Below, one piece after another: positions 32,690 to 43,189 of a stretch of DNA of 64,000 nucleotides. The stretch spans positions 17,896,001 through 17,960,000 of the forward strand of contig AP031354.1 of NCBI GenBank assembly GCA_037833965.1, given 5' to 3'. Positions within the stretch are counted from its first letter, which is position 1; each line of letters opens with the position of its first letter. The translations under genes and the position numbers were made by a program. A model generated the notes under the pieces. It saw nothing but the letters and a program-made list of their open reading frames with translations, searched no databases and was not told the DNA's origin. This stretch comes from Marchantia polymorpha subsp. ruderalis (Eukaryota; Streptophyta; Marchantiopsida; Marchantiales; Marchantiaceae).

Positions 32690-34567
32690 ATCAAAATTAA
32701 ATATAGATTTCATTATCATATGAGCATACATTCTACAATATTGAACTATGCATATAAGTGTTATCACAAATTATAAATCTTGGAGTTACTATATACTAAA
32801 GACACACGCATGTTGATTTAATCTTGATATTAGAGAATCAATTATATCACAGTGTGGCAAAAAAGATTTAGTGAAAAAATTAACCATTTTCAATTGTTTG
32901 AATTAAATTAGAACATAAAGTTTTTTAAAGATTAACAATTTTATTAAATAAAATAGTTAACACTTGTACTAAAATTTTCTCTTTACAAAATTGTGTAGCA
33001 ATTAATTGTACTCAATTTATGTCGGTCTCCTCCACTAACCTTCTATCATCGAGAAAAATGTAGCGATCAGTGGGTTCTGTATGATTTAATTTCATTGACA
33101 GAGACGAGCATCCTTGCTTACAGACTTGAGACTGTAAACTCATCCCTGAAAGAGAAGAAGCATCGACATCATTCACAAGCTTCGGTTCGCTGATCCAGCT
33201 GCTCTTCTAAGAAATTGAACATCCTGTTTGACAGCTTGCGAGGCAGTGGCCACATGGTAAATCTTTATCCGCAAGTGAAGATCTCTTCAGCCTACCTTGA
33301 TGAACGCGCACTCTTACAATTTCACGAGAGGGAGTGTCGCAGCTGCTGAACGAGGAGGAAGAGAAGCAAGAAGACATCAATCAATCATTCAATCTGGTCG
33401 CACTCTGTTCCGGAGAAGCTGGATCAGAAACATCGTCTTGCTGCTGTAGCAGGTTGACTGTCCCGCCAATTTCAAATAATATTCGAGTATAAGGAAGCAA
33501 AGTCTCACAAACTCTACACCATCCTCAACCTAACTGGTTCTCCAATCACAGGACCAACATTTGACAAAGGACGTCCGAGCGGCAGGGTTGATCTCTTCAA
33601 GATCCTGCCGCTGCAATCCCCGACTGGTGTTTCGAGGCCATAGTAGTAAAGTACACAACTGCGCATCTTGAACAATGCACGATCTCGGATCATGCAGACA
33701 CCCGAGATCTGGTTTGGCAAACTAATTCTACACCGCTAAGTCTAAGCTGTGGGTCTCGCTCAACTTGATTAACGTTGATGCCCAGGAATTGAAATGCAGT
33801 TTTCTGGACTATATTCAAAGATGTATAATTTTCTCTGGTGTTACCGGATCTAATCAATTAGTGATATACTTCTCCGTTCAATTTATTGCAATGACCATGA
33901 TTGTTCTCGTTTTTGATTTCGGAAGACTATTTACAACTACGTAAACAAATGTTGTTTACGCAGTTGTAAATAGAGAAAGCCTCGTCCACCTAACGCCCAT
34001 GATTGTTTCAATCAAACCATACGTTATTAACATTCTGCGAGATGAATGCAGAATGAATATCCTAGTCAAGGACTTGCAGAGAATCACATTCCCCATGATA
34101 TTCAGCAAACGAGGTAATACATCCTTTGAAAATTTATGCTTCACGTAAAGAGTCTCTTTAACTCAACGTCCACACGCAGTCCAATTGCAAAAGCATTCGT
34201 GATTCGAAACTACGACATTTATACACGTGACAGTTCTGAGCGTGCTGGCGACTTAATATGCACTGAGAACCCCGCTATGAAAAAGTATGTTACCGGTAAG
34301 ATGCATTCGAACTGGAGTTCGGCCTCCTAAGAAATCTTGTGAAATCTTCTGATCATAGAAAGAAGCGCCAGAAGAAGATTCACATGAGCTATGAATTTCT
34401 CAGCTTCACAGATCGGATATTGTGCATGAATTCTAGTAAAAGCATTTTCTTTAGACTATATTGCTCTCTTGTTTAAACACGGATACTACTTGAAAATGAT
34501 AACACATCTTAAATTTTAATTCCGGTCCATCTTTCATTGGTTGGACCTTCATCGTGGGACAAAAGAA
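32690..34567. repeat. Older diverged copy of the A-segment end and ROCO 3' flank
   Basis: 32690-33450 matches about 12730-14345 with many substitutions and indels (for example the shared AATGTAGCGATCAGTGGG at 33056 and 13935). 33720-34567 matches 15965-16803. It represents the original downstream flank of ROCO gene 2, more diverged than A1, A2 and A3 are from each other. Confidence 0.7.
33927..33973. repeat. 47-nt hairpin insertion
   Basis: Two 20-nt arms (33927-33946 and 33954-33973), complementary with one mismatch, flank a 7-nt loop. The paralogous sequence near 16160-16175 lacks it. It may be a tiny foldback element or a templated insertion. Confidence 0.65.
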
Positions 34568-34849
34568 TCAGTGAGTCAGGGATATGTCTGGAAGTTCAAC
34601 GTGACCACCCTCACGTGTCAAGGGAAGGATTTTCATCACAGTGAGACTTGCAACGAGACAATATGAACACTCTACCCTCAAAAAGTCATCTGGATAGTTT
34701 AGCCGAACACTGATCTTCTTCAGAAACATAACTGTGCGATTGACATGATGGCAAAGATTATAAAAGACTTCTTCTTGTGAAAACTGCAAGGAAGAATTTG
34801 CAGAGTTGTATATTGCATGATGGTCTGAACATATGCTTGTCAATTGCAT
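34568..34849 (-). other. Conserved small frame downstream of ROCO gene 2
   Basis: Open frame of 93 codons, counterpart of 17076-16804, with one 3-bp length difference that keeps the frame. It follows the ROCO stop by 26 bp. It may be 3' UTR or a small extra exon; unrecognised. Confidence 0.3.
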
Positions 34850-34875
34850 AGTGACATTCTAACCTCTTCAAAATC

Positions 34876-35403
34876 CTAACATGTCAAAATTCCACAACGA
34901 AGGCCTTTATTCATGCACTTCTCGCACACCCATGCATGCCCACCTTTATCTAAATTGACGTATTTCACCTGATACAACTTGAAGATTTCGGAATAACGAT
35001 TTTGAAGCTGAGGCGCAAGAGTTTGCTGAATCCTCAACCATGCTCCTTGCAGCTCCTTGCTTTCCCCACCTTTGAGAAATGCCCTATGATCATCATCACT
35101 AATATCTTCTAGTTGAACAATATTAGATTTTAAATCTCCCCAGTCCGGAATCGCTTGGCCCAAACCGACTGTCTTATCCAGTCCAGCCTTGAGAGCATAA
35201 TACATGACTTTGTATGAGATTTCGATAGTTTTCCGAATCCACAATCTATTCTTGTGATCCAAGCGTATCTTCAAACCTTCTTGATCTTTGACAGTGTGAA
35301 ACCCAGTCACTGACTCACACATCAATTGTAAGCGGACGGTTGACCCAATATGCAGAAACGCACTCATTCTATAGAAGAGACCAACATCGTTTGTAACGTA
35401 AGG
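34876..35403 (-). pseudogene. ROCO gene 2, severed C-terminal part of exon 3
   Basis: Encodes about 175 C-terminal residues, including the Cys-rich end with WVCEKC. It is in the same reading phase as 51235-50271 if the intervening element and one copy of the AAGGT duplication are discounted, so this exon was intact before the insertion. It is now 14.9 kb from the rest of its exon and has no promoter of its own in the proper orientation. Unlike gene 1 it lacks the 58-bp duplication. Confidence 0.88.
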
Positions 35404-35404
35404 T
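35400..35404. repeat. Target-site duplication AAGGT, left copy
   Basis: Directly flanks the 5' end of element 2 and is repeated at 50266-50270. The uninterrupted paralogue near 17690 has a single copy followed by CGCTTGGGCA. Confidence 0.95.
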
Positions 35405-36761
35405 TGTGGTAACACACTTTTTGTTTTTTTTGCAGAATTTAAACAATTTTAGAAAACTAGTACCAAAGCAGTGTTTGTAGCTAGAGAAGGGTACGCTAAA
35501 TAGAGTGGATTGATGAGATCGTCACGAGGGCACAAAGAATCACGTAGTCGGATGTACCAACGCCAACGTCTTCGGCGCCTTCGGCAAAAGCTCCTTTTTG
35601 AGGTGTCTCTACTCACGCGCCTCTAGCGTATAAGGAAGCTACGCTTCCGGCGCAGACACCTCAGGAGGAGGTTTTGCTAAAGACGTCAGGAGAAGGGCCC
35701 GGACCTCTAAAGGCATCCGACCATGAGTGCGCCTTCGGCGAAGCGCCGCTAGCGCGGAAAGGGAAAACCTTCATAACAATCGGGATACACGGTAGATCCA
35801 GTTGGTTGAAGTTGCATTAGAAAGAGCTCGGGACGCTCGTTCTAACGAGTCCAAGAGCGCCGGAGATGGATCAGGAATGGAGAAGTTATGAGCGTCGGAA
35901 AACTCGTAGCCGGACATGCGCCGTTCGCGCTAGGGTTCACAGCCGGAAAGGATTCCCGTACGCCCTCGGCGATGCGCCTTCGGCGGAATCACGCGCTCAC
36001 AGGAGGAAACCAACTCAGAGTCGGAAGCGCCCTTGGCGGCTGTTCATGGAAGGAAAGCGCCGGTCGGATGTACGCCTCCGACGTGGCGCTGACGGCCGGA
36101 TGCGCTGGCATGAGTTGCGCTGACGGATATGCGCTGGCAGCAACGGACGAGGCATAAAGGACAAAATAGGCGGTACGACTGCGCGCCGGCGTAATTCGCT
36201 CCGGCTGGATGTGCGCCTCCAGCAAGGCGCCGACGGATAATGACCGCACCAGCGGCGACACGCCTCCGGGGAAGGGCGGGTTAGGAAAAGACAACAGGGC
36301 CGACGTATACCCTGCAGCGGACTCGAGTCCGGAAGGTGGCGGCGGCGGGAGAATTCAACGTTTAAGCATGCGAATGCGCGCAATGCGGAGACGTGAATTC
36401 GCGCATGCAAAGGGCGAACCGTTAAGCCGTATAGCCGGCTGCGTACGTTGCAACCAGTAAGAACGTTGGACGTTCTTGAAATCGGAGAAGAAAAGACTGC
36501 GCTCCAGTCTCATTCTCTCATTCTTGACTTTGCGATTTCCAGTTCCAAGATTACGCGCAAGGGCGGAGCGACCTGCAGTGAGAGTAGAGAGTGCGGAGAC
36601 GAGTTGCGCAAGGATCTTGGCGGACCTTGAAAGAATTGTGAGTAGCGATCTTGAACGAGCGCAGAGAGAGTGAGCAGTCAGTGCTTGAGTGGCCGACGCA
36701 CAGTGGCGATTGTGAGAGAGCGAGCGAAAGGGAGAACGTTTGTGTGTGTGCAGGCAACGCA

Positions 36762-39311
36762 ATGTCGAAGGTTCCCCAGCTGCGAGTGTCTCCACTCAGG
36801 GTGCCGCAGATCGGTCTACGCGCATTTCAAGATGTGCTGTTGAGGCTGAAGCTCGATTTTCTCCTATGGGGGTGGAATTGGACATGTCCGGAGATGGTGC
36901 GCGAGTATCTGCAAGAGAGACACAAGCCTTCTCGCGGATTTCGCCCACACCCAGAGAGATGGGACATTTGCAATTGGGCGCAGGTGTTGGGCAGGTGTGC
37001 CGGCGAGGAAGGGGATCTCCTCTTCGAGGCCGATAGCGTGAAGGTGTCCCAGGAGGAAGAAGTCTCTTACAATGAGCTCTTCAAAGTGGCCAGACATCCC
37101 AAGAACGGTTTCCGGACACGGGATTACAAGGATCGATTGCGGAGAAATGTCGCGACGGCATTGCTGCAGATATTGCAGCCGACCAAGACCGCTTACATGC
37201 ATGGTTGGCAGGTAGAGTTCGTGGAGCTAGTGCTGTCAGGAGCTCCGGTGCATTGGGCACGGCTCCTGTGGAAGGTGACGCGCCAACATGCGCAAGAAGA
37301 GAGGGGAGGAACGCTCAATCATCTATCGCCTTACTTAATCGTGTTTTACCGGGCGATGGGATGTTTGACGAATGCTGAGAAGACTCGGTTTCCGCAGCTG
37401 ACCCGGACTTATCCAGGTAGATATTCGAGGGATGCCGAAGTAGACACGGATCCGGACGAGGAACCTGCCAGTACGCCTCCGGCTCCAGCAAAAGCAGCAG
37501 AAGAACGTCGAAGTGAGCGCATTCCGCGAAAGCGGAAGTGGGATGAGAGACCTGAGGACAGGCAGCCGGAAGTACCAGCTGCGCCGACTCGTGGTCGGCC
37601 CACCCCCGAGCCTCACAGTCGACCAAAACAGAGGGCACGCAAAATGCCAACTGTTACTGAGGAGACCAGGCGAACTCCGACCCGGCGGAATCTCACACAG
37701 GAAGAGATAATCGCTCAGATTCTAGGGAAGACGGCAGATACCTCTGCACAGAAGGCACCACGGCCTTCGGGAGGAGATGGACGGGCTGACAGCCGGCCGA
37801 CTGCGAGTCGGATGACTGAAGGTCGACAAGCGGAAGGAAGGCCAACTGAACGGCGCGTTGAACCGGACAGCAGGCCGGAAGCAGAAGAGAGTTTGGCTGA
37901 CGAGCCAACAATCCTCAAAGGGTCGTCTTCGGCGGAAGGCACTTCTGGAAGAACGCCCCCAACAAGCAGGCCCAGTGGAGTCAAGACGCGCAGGGTGTAT
38001 TCGACTCCCAGTCGGACAACTGCTGGTCGGCCGACTGCGAGTCGGACAACAGAGAGTCAGCCGGATTCGCCGACTGCGAGACGGATGGGGCCAACGACCA
38101 GTGTGCGGACGCCTTCGGCGGACGCACCTTCAGCAAGGACACCTTCCGCGCAGATGGCGCCGGAAGGACAGGCAGCAGAAGCGGGCGGTGCAAGAGTGAC
38201 AAAAGTCACTGCGGCGTCGACCCCTTCACAAACCGAAGATCGAGCCGGAACAGGGGCTCAAGCAGTGGGATCTCCCACTGCCCTGGATATTTTAGCAGGC
38301 AGTGGAGCAGCAGTAGCAGCAGAAGCTGCTGCGCGCCACAGTTCCAGGGAGTCGCCAAGGGATTCGGTGGCGACTGAAATCCTCGAGACTGAGGATGATA
38401 CGAGCTCGGAAGAGCAGGAAGCGGATTCGGTGCAGAAAACGCCAACAGGGGTGCTGTGCGAACAGATAGTTCCACTCCTGCGATATCTGGATCGCAAGAC
38501 ATCCAAATACGGAAGTGCCTTAAAACCGCAGTCTTATGTGGAGACTATCAGGCGAAGGACGAGGATCAAGGTGGCAAAGTGGGCCTCTAGTTGCCAAGTA
38601 TATGTGGAAAGGAACACCGCCCTCAAACAACACCTGGCGGTCACCCAGAAGCTATACCAAGCCTTGCAGCAGCAGAAGGAGGATGCGGCGACGAAAAGTC
38701 AGGCGGATGCCGAACTGATACGGGCAAAGATCGAGTTGGAACTGCAGGAGGAGCGGAGACAGAACAAAGTCCTAGCAGCCGAGCTTGCGCGCCAGACGCG
38801 TGCCTTAGAAGAAAGTCAAAGAGCCCGCAAGGAGGATGAGGAGTTGTTGTGCAACTTGCAATCCGAGTGCTCGGATTTGAGGGCACAACGTGCGGGATTA
38901 GAAATGCAGCTGGCCGAGGTGGAGAGCAGCTGCAGGGCGCGAGGAGAGTTGGCGGCACAGGTGACTCGTTGTCTAAAAGGATACACCCATTGGGAGGTGG
39001 CAGCCCAAGAGAGGATCACACTCAGGGAGTTCGAGCTTCGGGCGGCGGCATTGACGGAAGGTGACAGTCGGAGTCGGCGGCGAGTGGCGAGAAAATTAGA
39101 AACCTTCTTGTCGGGTGCGCGCGACACTATGGCGCACTTGCAGTCGGAAGTCACCACAGCGCTCCGACGCCTGGGGTTACGCAGCCGGTCGGAAGACTGG
39201 CAAGGTAGAGATAGTACGCGGAGCAGTCCGGCGCGCAGGAGGCGCAGCACCGGATCTGCTGAGTGCAGTAGAGTAGTTTGGTTTCGCGCAGATGCTGCGA
39301 GTGGTAGATAG
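36762..39311 (+). CDS. LTR-encoded 849-aa protein, 5' LTR copy
   Basis: Same family as 5533-2978. ATG 36762 is chosen because homology with family B begins there; the frame is open upstream only from non-ATG codons. The N-terminal domain (residues 1-230) is identical in sequence to the element 1 protein, although at least five silent base changes separate them. All ~11 amino-acid differences and a two-residue indel lie in the low-complexity middle and C-terminal parts. NLS-like PRKRKW is near residue 255 and the coiled-coil-like segment is about 613-766. No gag, protease, polymerase or envelope motif is present. The ORF lies upstream of the TATA-like box, so it probably needs its own promoter. 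Possible roles are an accessory DNA- or RNA-binding factor or a regulator of element expression, all conjecture. Confidence 0.8.
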   Translation: MSKVPQLRVSPLRVPQIGLRAFQDVLLRLKLDFLLWGWNWTCPEMVREYLQERHKPSRGFRPHPERWDICNWAQVLGRCAGEEGDLLFEADSVKVSQEEEVSYNELFKVARHPKNGFRTRDYKDRLRRNVATALLQILQPTKTAYMHGWQVEFVELVLSGAPVHWARLLWKVTRQHAQEERGGTLNHLSPYLIVFYRAMGCLTNAEKTRFPQLTRTYPGRYSRDAEVDTDPDEEPASTPPAPAKAAEERRSERIPRKRKWDERPEDRQPEVPAAPTRGRPTPEPHSRPKQRARKMPTVTEETRRTPTRRNLTQEEIIAQILGKTADTSAQKAPRPSGGDGRADSRPTASRMTEGRQAEGRPTERRVEPDSRPEAEESLADEPTILKGSSSAEGTSGRTPPTSRPSGVKTRRVYSTPSRTTAGRPTASRTTESQPDSPTARRMGPTTSVRTPSADAPSARTPSAQMAPEGQAAEAGGARVTKVTAASTPSQTEDRAGTGAQAVGSPTALDILAGSGAAVAAEAAARHSSRESPRDSVATEILETEDDTSSEEQEADSVQKTPTGVLCEQIVPLLRYLDRKTSKYGSALKPQSYVETIRRRTRIKVAKWASSCQVYVERNTALKQHLAVTQKLYQALQQQKEDAATKSQADAELIRAKIELELQEERRQNKVLAAELARQTRALEESQRARKEDEELLCNLQSECSDLRAQRAGLEMQLAEVESSCRARGELAAQVTRCLKGYTHWEVAAQERITLREFELRAAALTEGDSRSRRRVARKLETFLSGARDTMAHLQSEVTTALRRLGLRSRSEDWQGRDSTRSSPARRRRSTGSAECSRVVWFRADAASGR

Positions 39312-39344
39312 GATAGCGTAGTGCTAGTTAGGATCTTTTGAGAG

Positions 39345-39350
39345 TATAAA
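39345..39350 (+). promoter_or_regulatory. TATA-like box, likely gag-pol promoter
   Basis: TATAAA in the context GAGAGTATAAAGTAG, 34 bp after the LTR ORF stop and about 0.9 kb before the LTR end; conserved in element 1 and in the 3' LTR. The transcription start is not determined. Confidence 0.5.
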
Positions 39351-40293
39351 GTAGATCAAGGCGTTTTGCCTTGGGACTCTTCCAGTTTCGGAAGTGCAGA
39401 TCAGGAACTCACTTTCTTGGCGTGTTTGTGCATTTTGGTCCTGGCACCACGTAGAGAAGCTGCAGCATAGCGAAGTTACCGTATGTTGTAGTTGAAGGCC
39501 TTCGGCTGAATGTTCAGAGCTAGTACCCGGTTAGAGACTTGAGTAGTGCGGATCTGCACCTGCGGGTGATTTCTGATACTCAGAGCCGGCTGCGAGTTAG
39601 ATACTTGAACAGTTCCCCCTTACTCCTTCGAGTGACATATCCTGATTGTACTCCTACGGGAAGTTTCCCCTGAATGCCAATGTGAAGTTTCATTACTTCG
39701 TGTAAACCTTGGTTTGTAATTCAGGTTGTGTGTGTGTTACTGGATCGTGTTTTCAGTAAGTTCTCAGTCGGGTCTGCACTCCCTGCGTTTTGTGTGATAG
39801 TCGAGGGTGACGTCCACGGCGTACGTAGAGGCTTCGTTCCGAAGTGAGAAGTCCAGTCCGGGTACCCCCGCTAGTTCCTGGCGGAAGGGCAGTAAAAGCC
39901 GGAGTGGGAGGCACTTCCTGCAGAACCTCTGAGTGAACTTGCGAGACACTTTCCTCCTGAAATCCGAAGCGGAGGTCCTGACCGACCTCCGAGTTGTGCT
40001 TTTTGCCAGTTTCAGGTGTGTGTGTGTGTGTGTGTTGAGTGACCACGCTGTACCGTGCATCCTCCGAGCATCCTCCGAGTTGAGATCCTCCTCCGAGTCG
40101 AGCCTCCGAGTCGAGCACTGCAGTAATTCTGGGAGTGACAGTCGCCTAGAATTCAAACTCTACCAAAAGTCTGTTAAACGTGACACTTTTACTCTGTGTG
40201 TTGCCTCTGTCCCTGTGGGTTCGATCTTTTTACCACCATACTGCAGTTTTAGCCTTTGGTGGGTTATTACATAAGGAGCCGACAACTTCTTTT

Positions 40294-40311
40294 TGGCGCC
40301 GCTGCCGGGGA
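40294..40311 (+). promoter_or_regulatory. Primer-binding site of element 2
   Basis: TGGCGCCGCTGCCGGGGA, 22 nt after the 5' LTR, identical to that of element 1 and resembling the complement of a tRNA-Asp 3' end with one mismatch. Confidence 0.8.
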
Positions 40312-40354
40312 CAGTGCGTCAACACCAGAACCCTTGAGCAGCAATGCTCGGTGA

Positions 40355-43183
40355 ATGTCGACGAGCGATAGTGTGGGAAACCTGAGTGCGAGAGCCACAC
40401 GGAAACTCCGTCGAGATTCAGAAAAAGCCGTGGAAACAAAACGGCGAACTAAAAAGAAGACTCCCGGTGAGGACTCTGCAGAAAGATCGCCATCACCGAC
40501 TACTGGAAGACAAAGGCGTTCCAGTTCACCTACCGAGAGCATTGAGCTAACAGTTCTATTGGACATCCCTCCGACAGGAACTCTTCCTGAGTTTGGCCAA
40601 CCTAGGATCAGTCCGTCGACAGGATCCCCGATGGCAGAACATCAAGCCAATCTCCGCCAGGCGTTTTCCCAACCTACCACCAAACATTCGTATCCAAGAT
40701 ACACGGGAACGGGCGACGACGATGATGCAGATTCATACATAAAGCTCTTCGAGTCTGTCTCCATCGCCAATCGTGAGACCAGTGATGAAGACAGATTACG
40801 AATCTTTCCTAGCCTGCTACGCAGACGAGCGCGTAGCTGGTACAACCATGAGAGCACCGACCCCACTGGCATCCGGACCTGGGCTCAGCTCAAGGAAAAG
40901 TTTCTGAGGCGGTTCCGCGAACTCGGATATGACAGTCGAGTTCTGACCCGGCTTCGAAATCTTCGACGCGAGCGGAAGGAGAATCTTCGAGACTACACTG
41001 AGAGATTCCAAGACCTCCTAGATCGAATTCCGAAGACAGGCCCGGGAGAACCGTATTCGGTACAACAGGCAGTGGATTGGTATGTGACAGGGCTCTCAAG
41101 AGAAATGGAGACCTTCTGTAGGAGAGGCAAGACTGACACAATCCAAGATGTGATAGCTTCCGCGGAGACCTTTGAGACGTCAACCCTTGACACTCGAAGA
41201 CGCGACCGACGGTCGACGAAGAAGAAGTCGCAAGGCGGACGTCGGAAGAGAAGGAACTCGCCTTCCTCGACAGAAGAATCAAGCTCCTCCGAATCAAGTT
41301 CTTCCTCGGAAGAGGAAGAGGACTCGTCATCTTCAGAAGAAGAAAGACGGAAGAAGAAACGCAGTGCGATCAAGAAGAAGGATCGAGGTAAGGGAATCCC
41401 AGTGAAGACTCAAGGGGACATCGCAACCAAGGTAGACAACCTGGTGAAGAATTTTGCGGACCTGAAAGTTCATGTAGTGGGAGGCCAAGACCGACGTAAA
41501 TCACCTGCGAGACAACGAGCGAATCTCTGGTGTACTACGTGCGGACAGGTGGGACATGCCAACACGGAGTGCATGTCCGCGAGGCCATCTTACCCAGTGA
41601 ATGCGGTCGAATGGGCACCACAGTGGGAGAACCCCATGTATTATGCTGAGCCGCCTATGTATTATGCTGAGCAGGTTGAGGACACCGCCTACTCGGTACA
41701 GACAGCTCCAGCTACAACTCCGAACCCACCGGTGCATATACCGCGCTTTGTTCCGAGGGAAATGGCGGGTACACTCCCACCAAGACGCATGGCACCTCCA
41801 GGCAATCACAACCGACCTCGACCACAATTCGATGGTTGCTACAACTGCGGAGACATGGGGCATTACGCGCCAAGTTGTCCCCACCCGAGGAAGCCAATGG
41901 GGTATGCACCATTGTGCAGCAATTGCAAGAAGTCCGGACATACAGCAGCTGAATGTGATCAGCCCCAACTCCCTAGGCCAGCCGTGCGTTTCGTATCGAC
42001 ACCTGGCAAGGAAGAGGTGCAGGTCAACCAGGTAGAACTGAGTCTGGACCCAGCTGAAGAAAACGAAGTATGGCCAGAGGAAGAAGTAATGTGCGGCCGG
42101 GTAGAAACCCGAAGTTCGAAGAGGAGAGGAGAAGGCCATGAGGACACTCGCCGCCTCGAGCGTAGGGAAGAGAGGAGGAAGTCTAAAGAAGTTAGAGAAG
42201 GCCAAAGGAGAACGCCAAGTACACCTCCGGCTATGAGAAACACCCAGCCGGAGCAGAACTCAGAAAAGGCGAACAGGTATTCGGAAGAGTTCCGGACTCG
42301 AGATTACCTTCCGGACATCAAAGATGAGGTGAGTCACCTCATCAAGGAAGCACTGGGCGCCGGAATGACATCCGACGTCCGGAAGGCGGTTAGGCCCCCT
42401 ACACCACTTCCGACCGCGAGTACAGGAAAACTTCCGGCTGTGACTTCCAACACTCCCTACGACATAGTGGAAGACATAGGGAGCCAGAGGGCAAATATTT
42501 CCTTCCACCAGTTGTTGGAAGACAATAAGACGTACAGAAGGATGCTGATGCTTTCGTTGCGCCGACCACGCAAACCCCGAAAAGAGAAACTTCCGGCTGT
42601 GTACAGAGTGGAAGGAGGAGACCTGGGACCTCCAGAGATCGAAGTAGAGATCGGAGGCTGCGTCATACAGAAGGTACCAGTGGACTCCGGCTCGGGCGTG
42701 AATATCATGACCGAGGAGACAGCGAACTCCTTGGGGTTCCAGACCTTCGAGCCTACATCCCGAGTATTGCGACTGGCCGATCAAACACGCAGAATGCCAC
42801 TAGGAATGTTGAGCAATGTGAGAACCAACATTGGAGGAGTGGACTTTCAACTGTCCTACATAATACTGCAACCTCTGATGAAGAAAGGTTATGATGTGCT
42901 GCTTGGCAGACCGTGGCTATACGATGCCAAAGCAAGGTGTGACTGGAGTAGGAAGAGATTACAGTTCCGTAGCCCTGCGGACCCTCCGACTGTCATTACC
43001 GTACCGTGGACCAAGGTACCCCATGAGGGCGAAACACCTTCCACCACCTCCGGTTACACAACTGGAAGGGAGACCAGCTCATCATGCACTTCAGAGACCG
43101 AAACGTCGGAGGACTTTGTGGGCTACGTCACTTGCTGCTCCATTGAGGAGGAAGGAGACGAGGTGTATCCGGATGAGGAATAG
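40355..43183 (+). CDS. gag: Gag-protease polyprotein of element 2
   Basis: 942 residues. It has a basic N-terminal head and a retrotransposon gag domain at about 115-240 (with RARSWYN and LKEKFLRRF). A Ser/Glu/Lys-rich linker follows, then three CCHC knuckles at residues 393-406, 495-508 and 521-534 for nucleic-acid binding. An acidic/basic linker leads to an aspartic protease with active-site DSG at residue 777 (V-DSG-SGVNIM) and LLGRPWL downstream. It ends at TAG 43181-43183, followed by CAA CTA, and the same frame continues towards RT. This arrangement predicts stop-codon readthrough to make Gag-PR-Pol in excess-Gag ratio. The protein looks intact. It starts 84 nt after the LTR. Confidence 0.93.
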   Translation: MSTSDSVGNLSARATRKLRRDSEKAVETKRRTKKKTPGEDSAERSPSPTTGRQRRSSSPTESIELTVLLDIPPTGTLPEFGQPRISPSTGSPMAEHQANLRQAFSQPTTKHSYPRYTGTGDDDDADSYIKLFESVSIANRETSDEDRLRIFPSLLRRRARSWYNHESTDPTGIRTWAQLKEKFLRRFRELGYDSRVLTRLRNLRRERKENLRDYTERFQDLLDRIPKTGPGEPYSVQQAVDWYVTGLSREMETFCRRGKTDTIQDVIASAETFETSTLDTRRRDRRSTKKKSQGGRRKRRNSPSSTEESSSSESSSSSEEEEDSSSSEEERRKKKRSAIKKKDRGKGIPVKTQGDIATKVDNLVKNFADLKVHVVGGQDRRKSPARQRANLWCTTCGQVGHANTECMSARPSYPVNAVEWAPQWENPMYYAEPPMYYAEQVEDTAYSVQTAPATTPNPPVHIPRFVPREMAGTLPPRRMAPPGNHNRPRPQFDGCYNCGDMGHYAPSCPHPRKPMGYAPLCSNCKKSGHTAAECDQPQLPRPAVRFVSTPGKEEVQVNQVELSLDPAEENEVWPEEEVMCGRVETRSSKRRGEGHEDTRRLERREERRKSKEVREGQRRTPSTPPAMRNTQPEQNSEKANRYSEEFRTRDYLPDIKDEVSHLIKEALGAGMTSDVRKAVRPPTPLPTASTGKLPAVTSNTPYDIVEDIGSQRANISFHQLLEDNKTYRRMLMLSLRRPRKPRKEKLPAVYRVEGGDLGPPEIEVEIGGCVIQKVPVDSGSGVNIMTEETANSLGFQTFEPTSRVLRLADQTRRMPLGMLSNVRTNIGGVDFQLSYIILQPLMKKGYDVLLGRPWLYDAKARCDWSRKRLQFRSPADPPTVITVPWTKVPHEGETPSTTSGYTTGRETSSSCTSETETSEDFVGYVTCCSIEEEGDEVYPDEE

Positions 43184-43189
43184 CAACTA
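43181..43189 (+). promoter_or_regulatory. Probable readthrough stop UAG-CAA-CUA between gag-PR and pol
   Basis: The hexamer after the stop fits the leaky-stop consensus CAR-YYA known from tobamoviruses. The downstream pol frame is the same frame (no shift needed). The element 1 counterpart is outside the window. Confidence 0.6.

Larger units (their letters stand above)
35405..40271 (+). repeat. 5' LTR of element 2, 4,867 bp
   Basis: TG...CA ends (TGTGGTAACACAC to GGTTATTACA). Holds a complete ORF (36762-39311), a TATA-like box after it, a (GT)n run near 40018-40036 and short CCTCCGAG repeats near 40067-40117. The first 740 bp are GC-rich with many CGCCTTCGGCG-like units; 663 bp of this part (35482-36144) is missing from the 3' LTR. 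Confidence 0.95.

Noticed and set aside
36651..36761. N-terminal extension of the LTR ORF from 36651
   Set aside because: It would start at a TTG codon, and similarity to family B starts only at ATG 36762.
40993..41373. Ser/Glu-rich minus-strand frame in gag
   Set aside because: Shadow of the low-complexity Lys/Glu/Ser stretch of Gag.
41501..42205. 234-codon minus-strand frame inside gag
   Set aside because: Antisense shadow of the gag zinc-knuckle region, interrupted in element 1.
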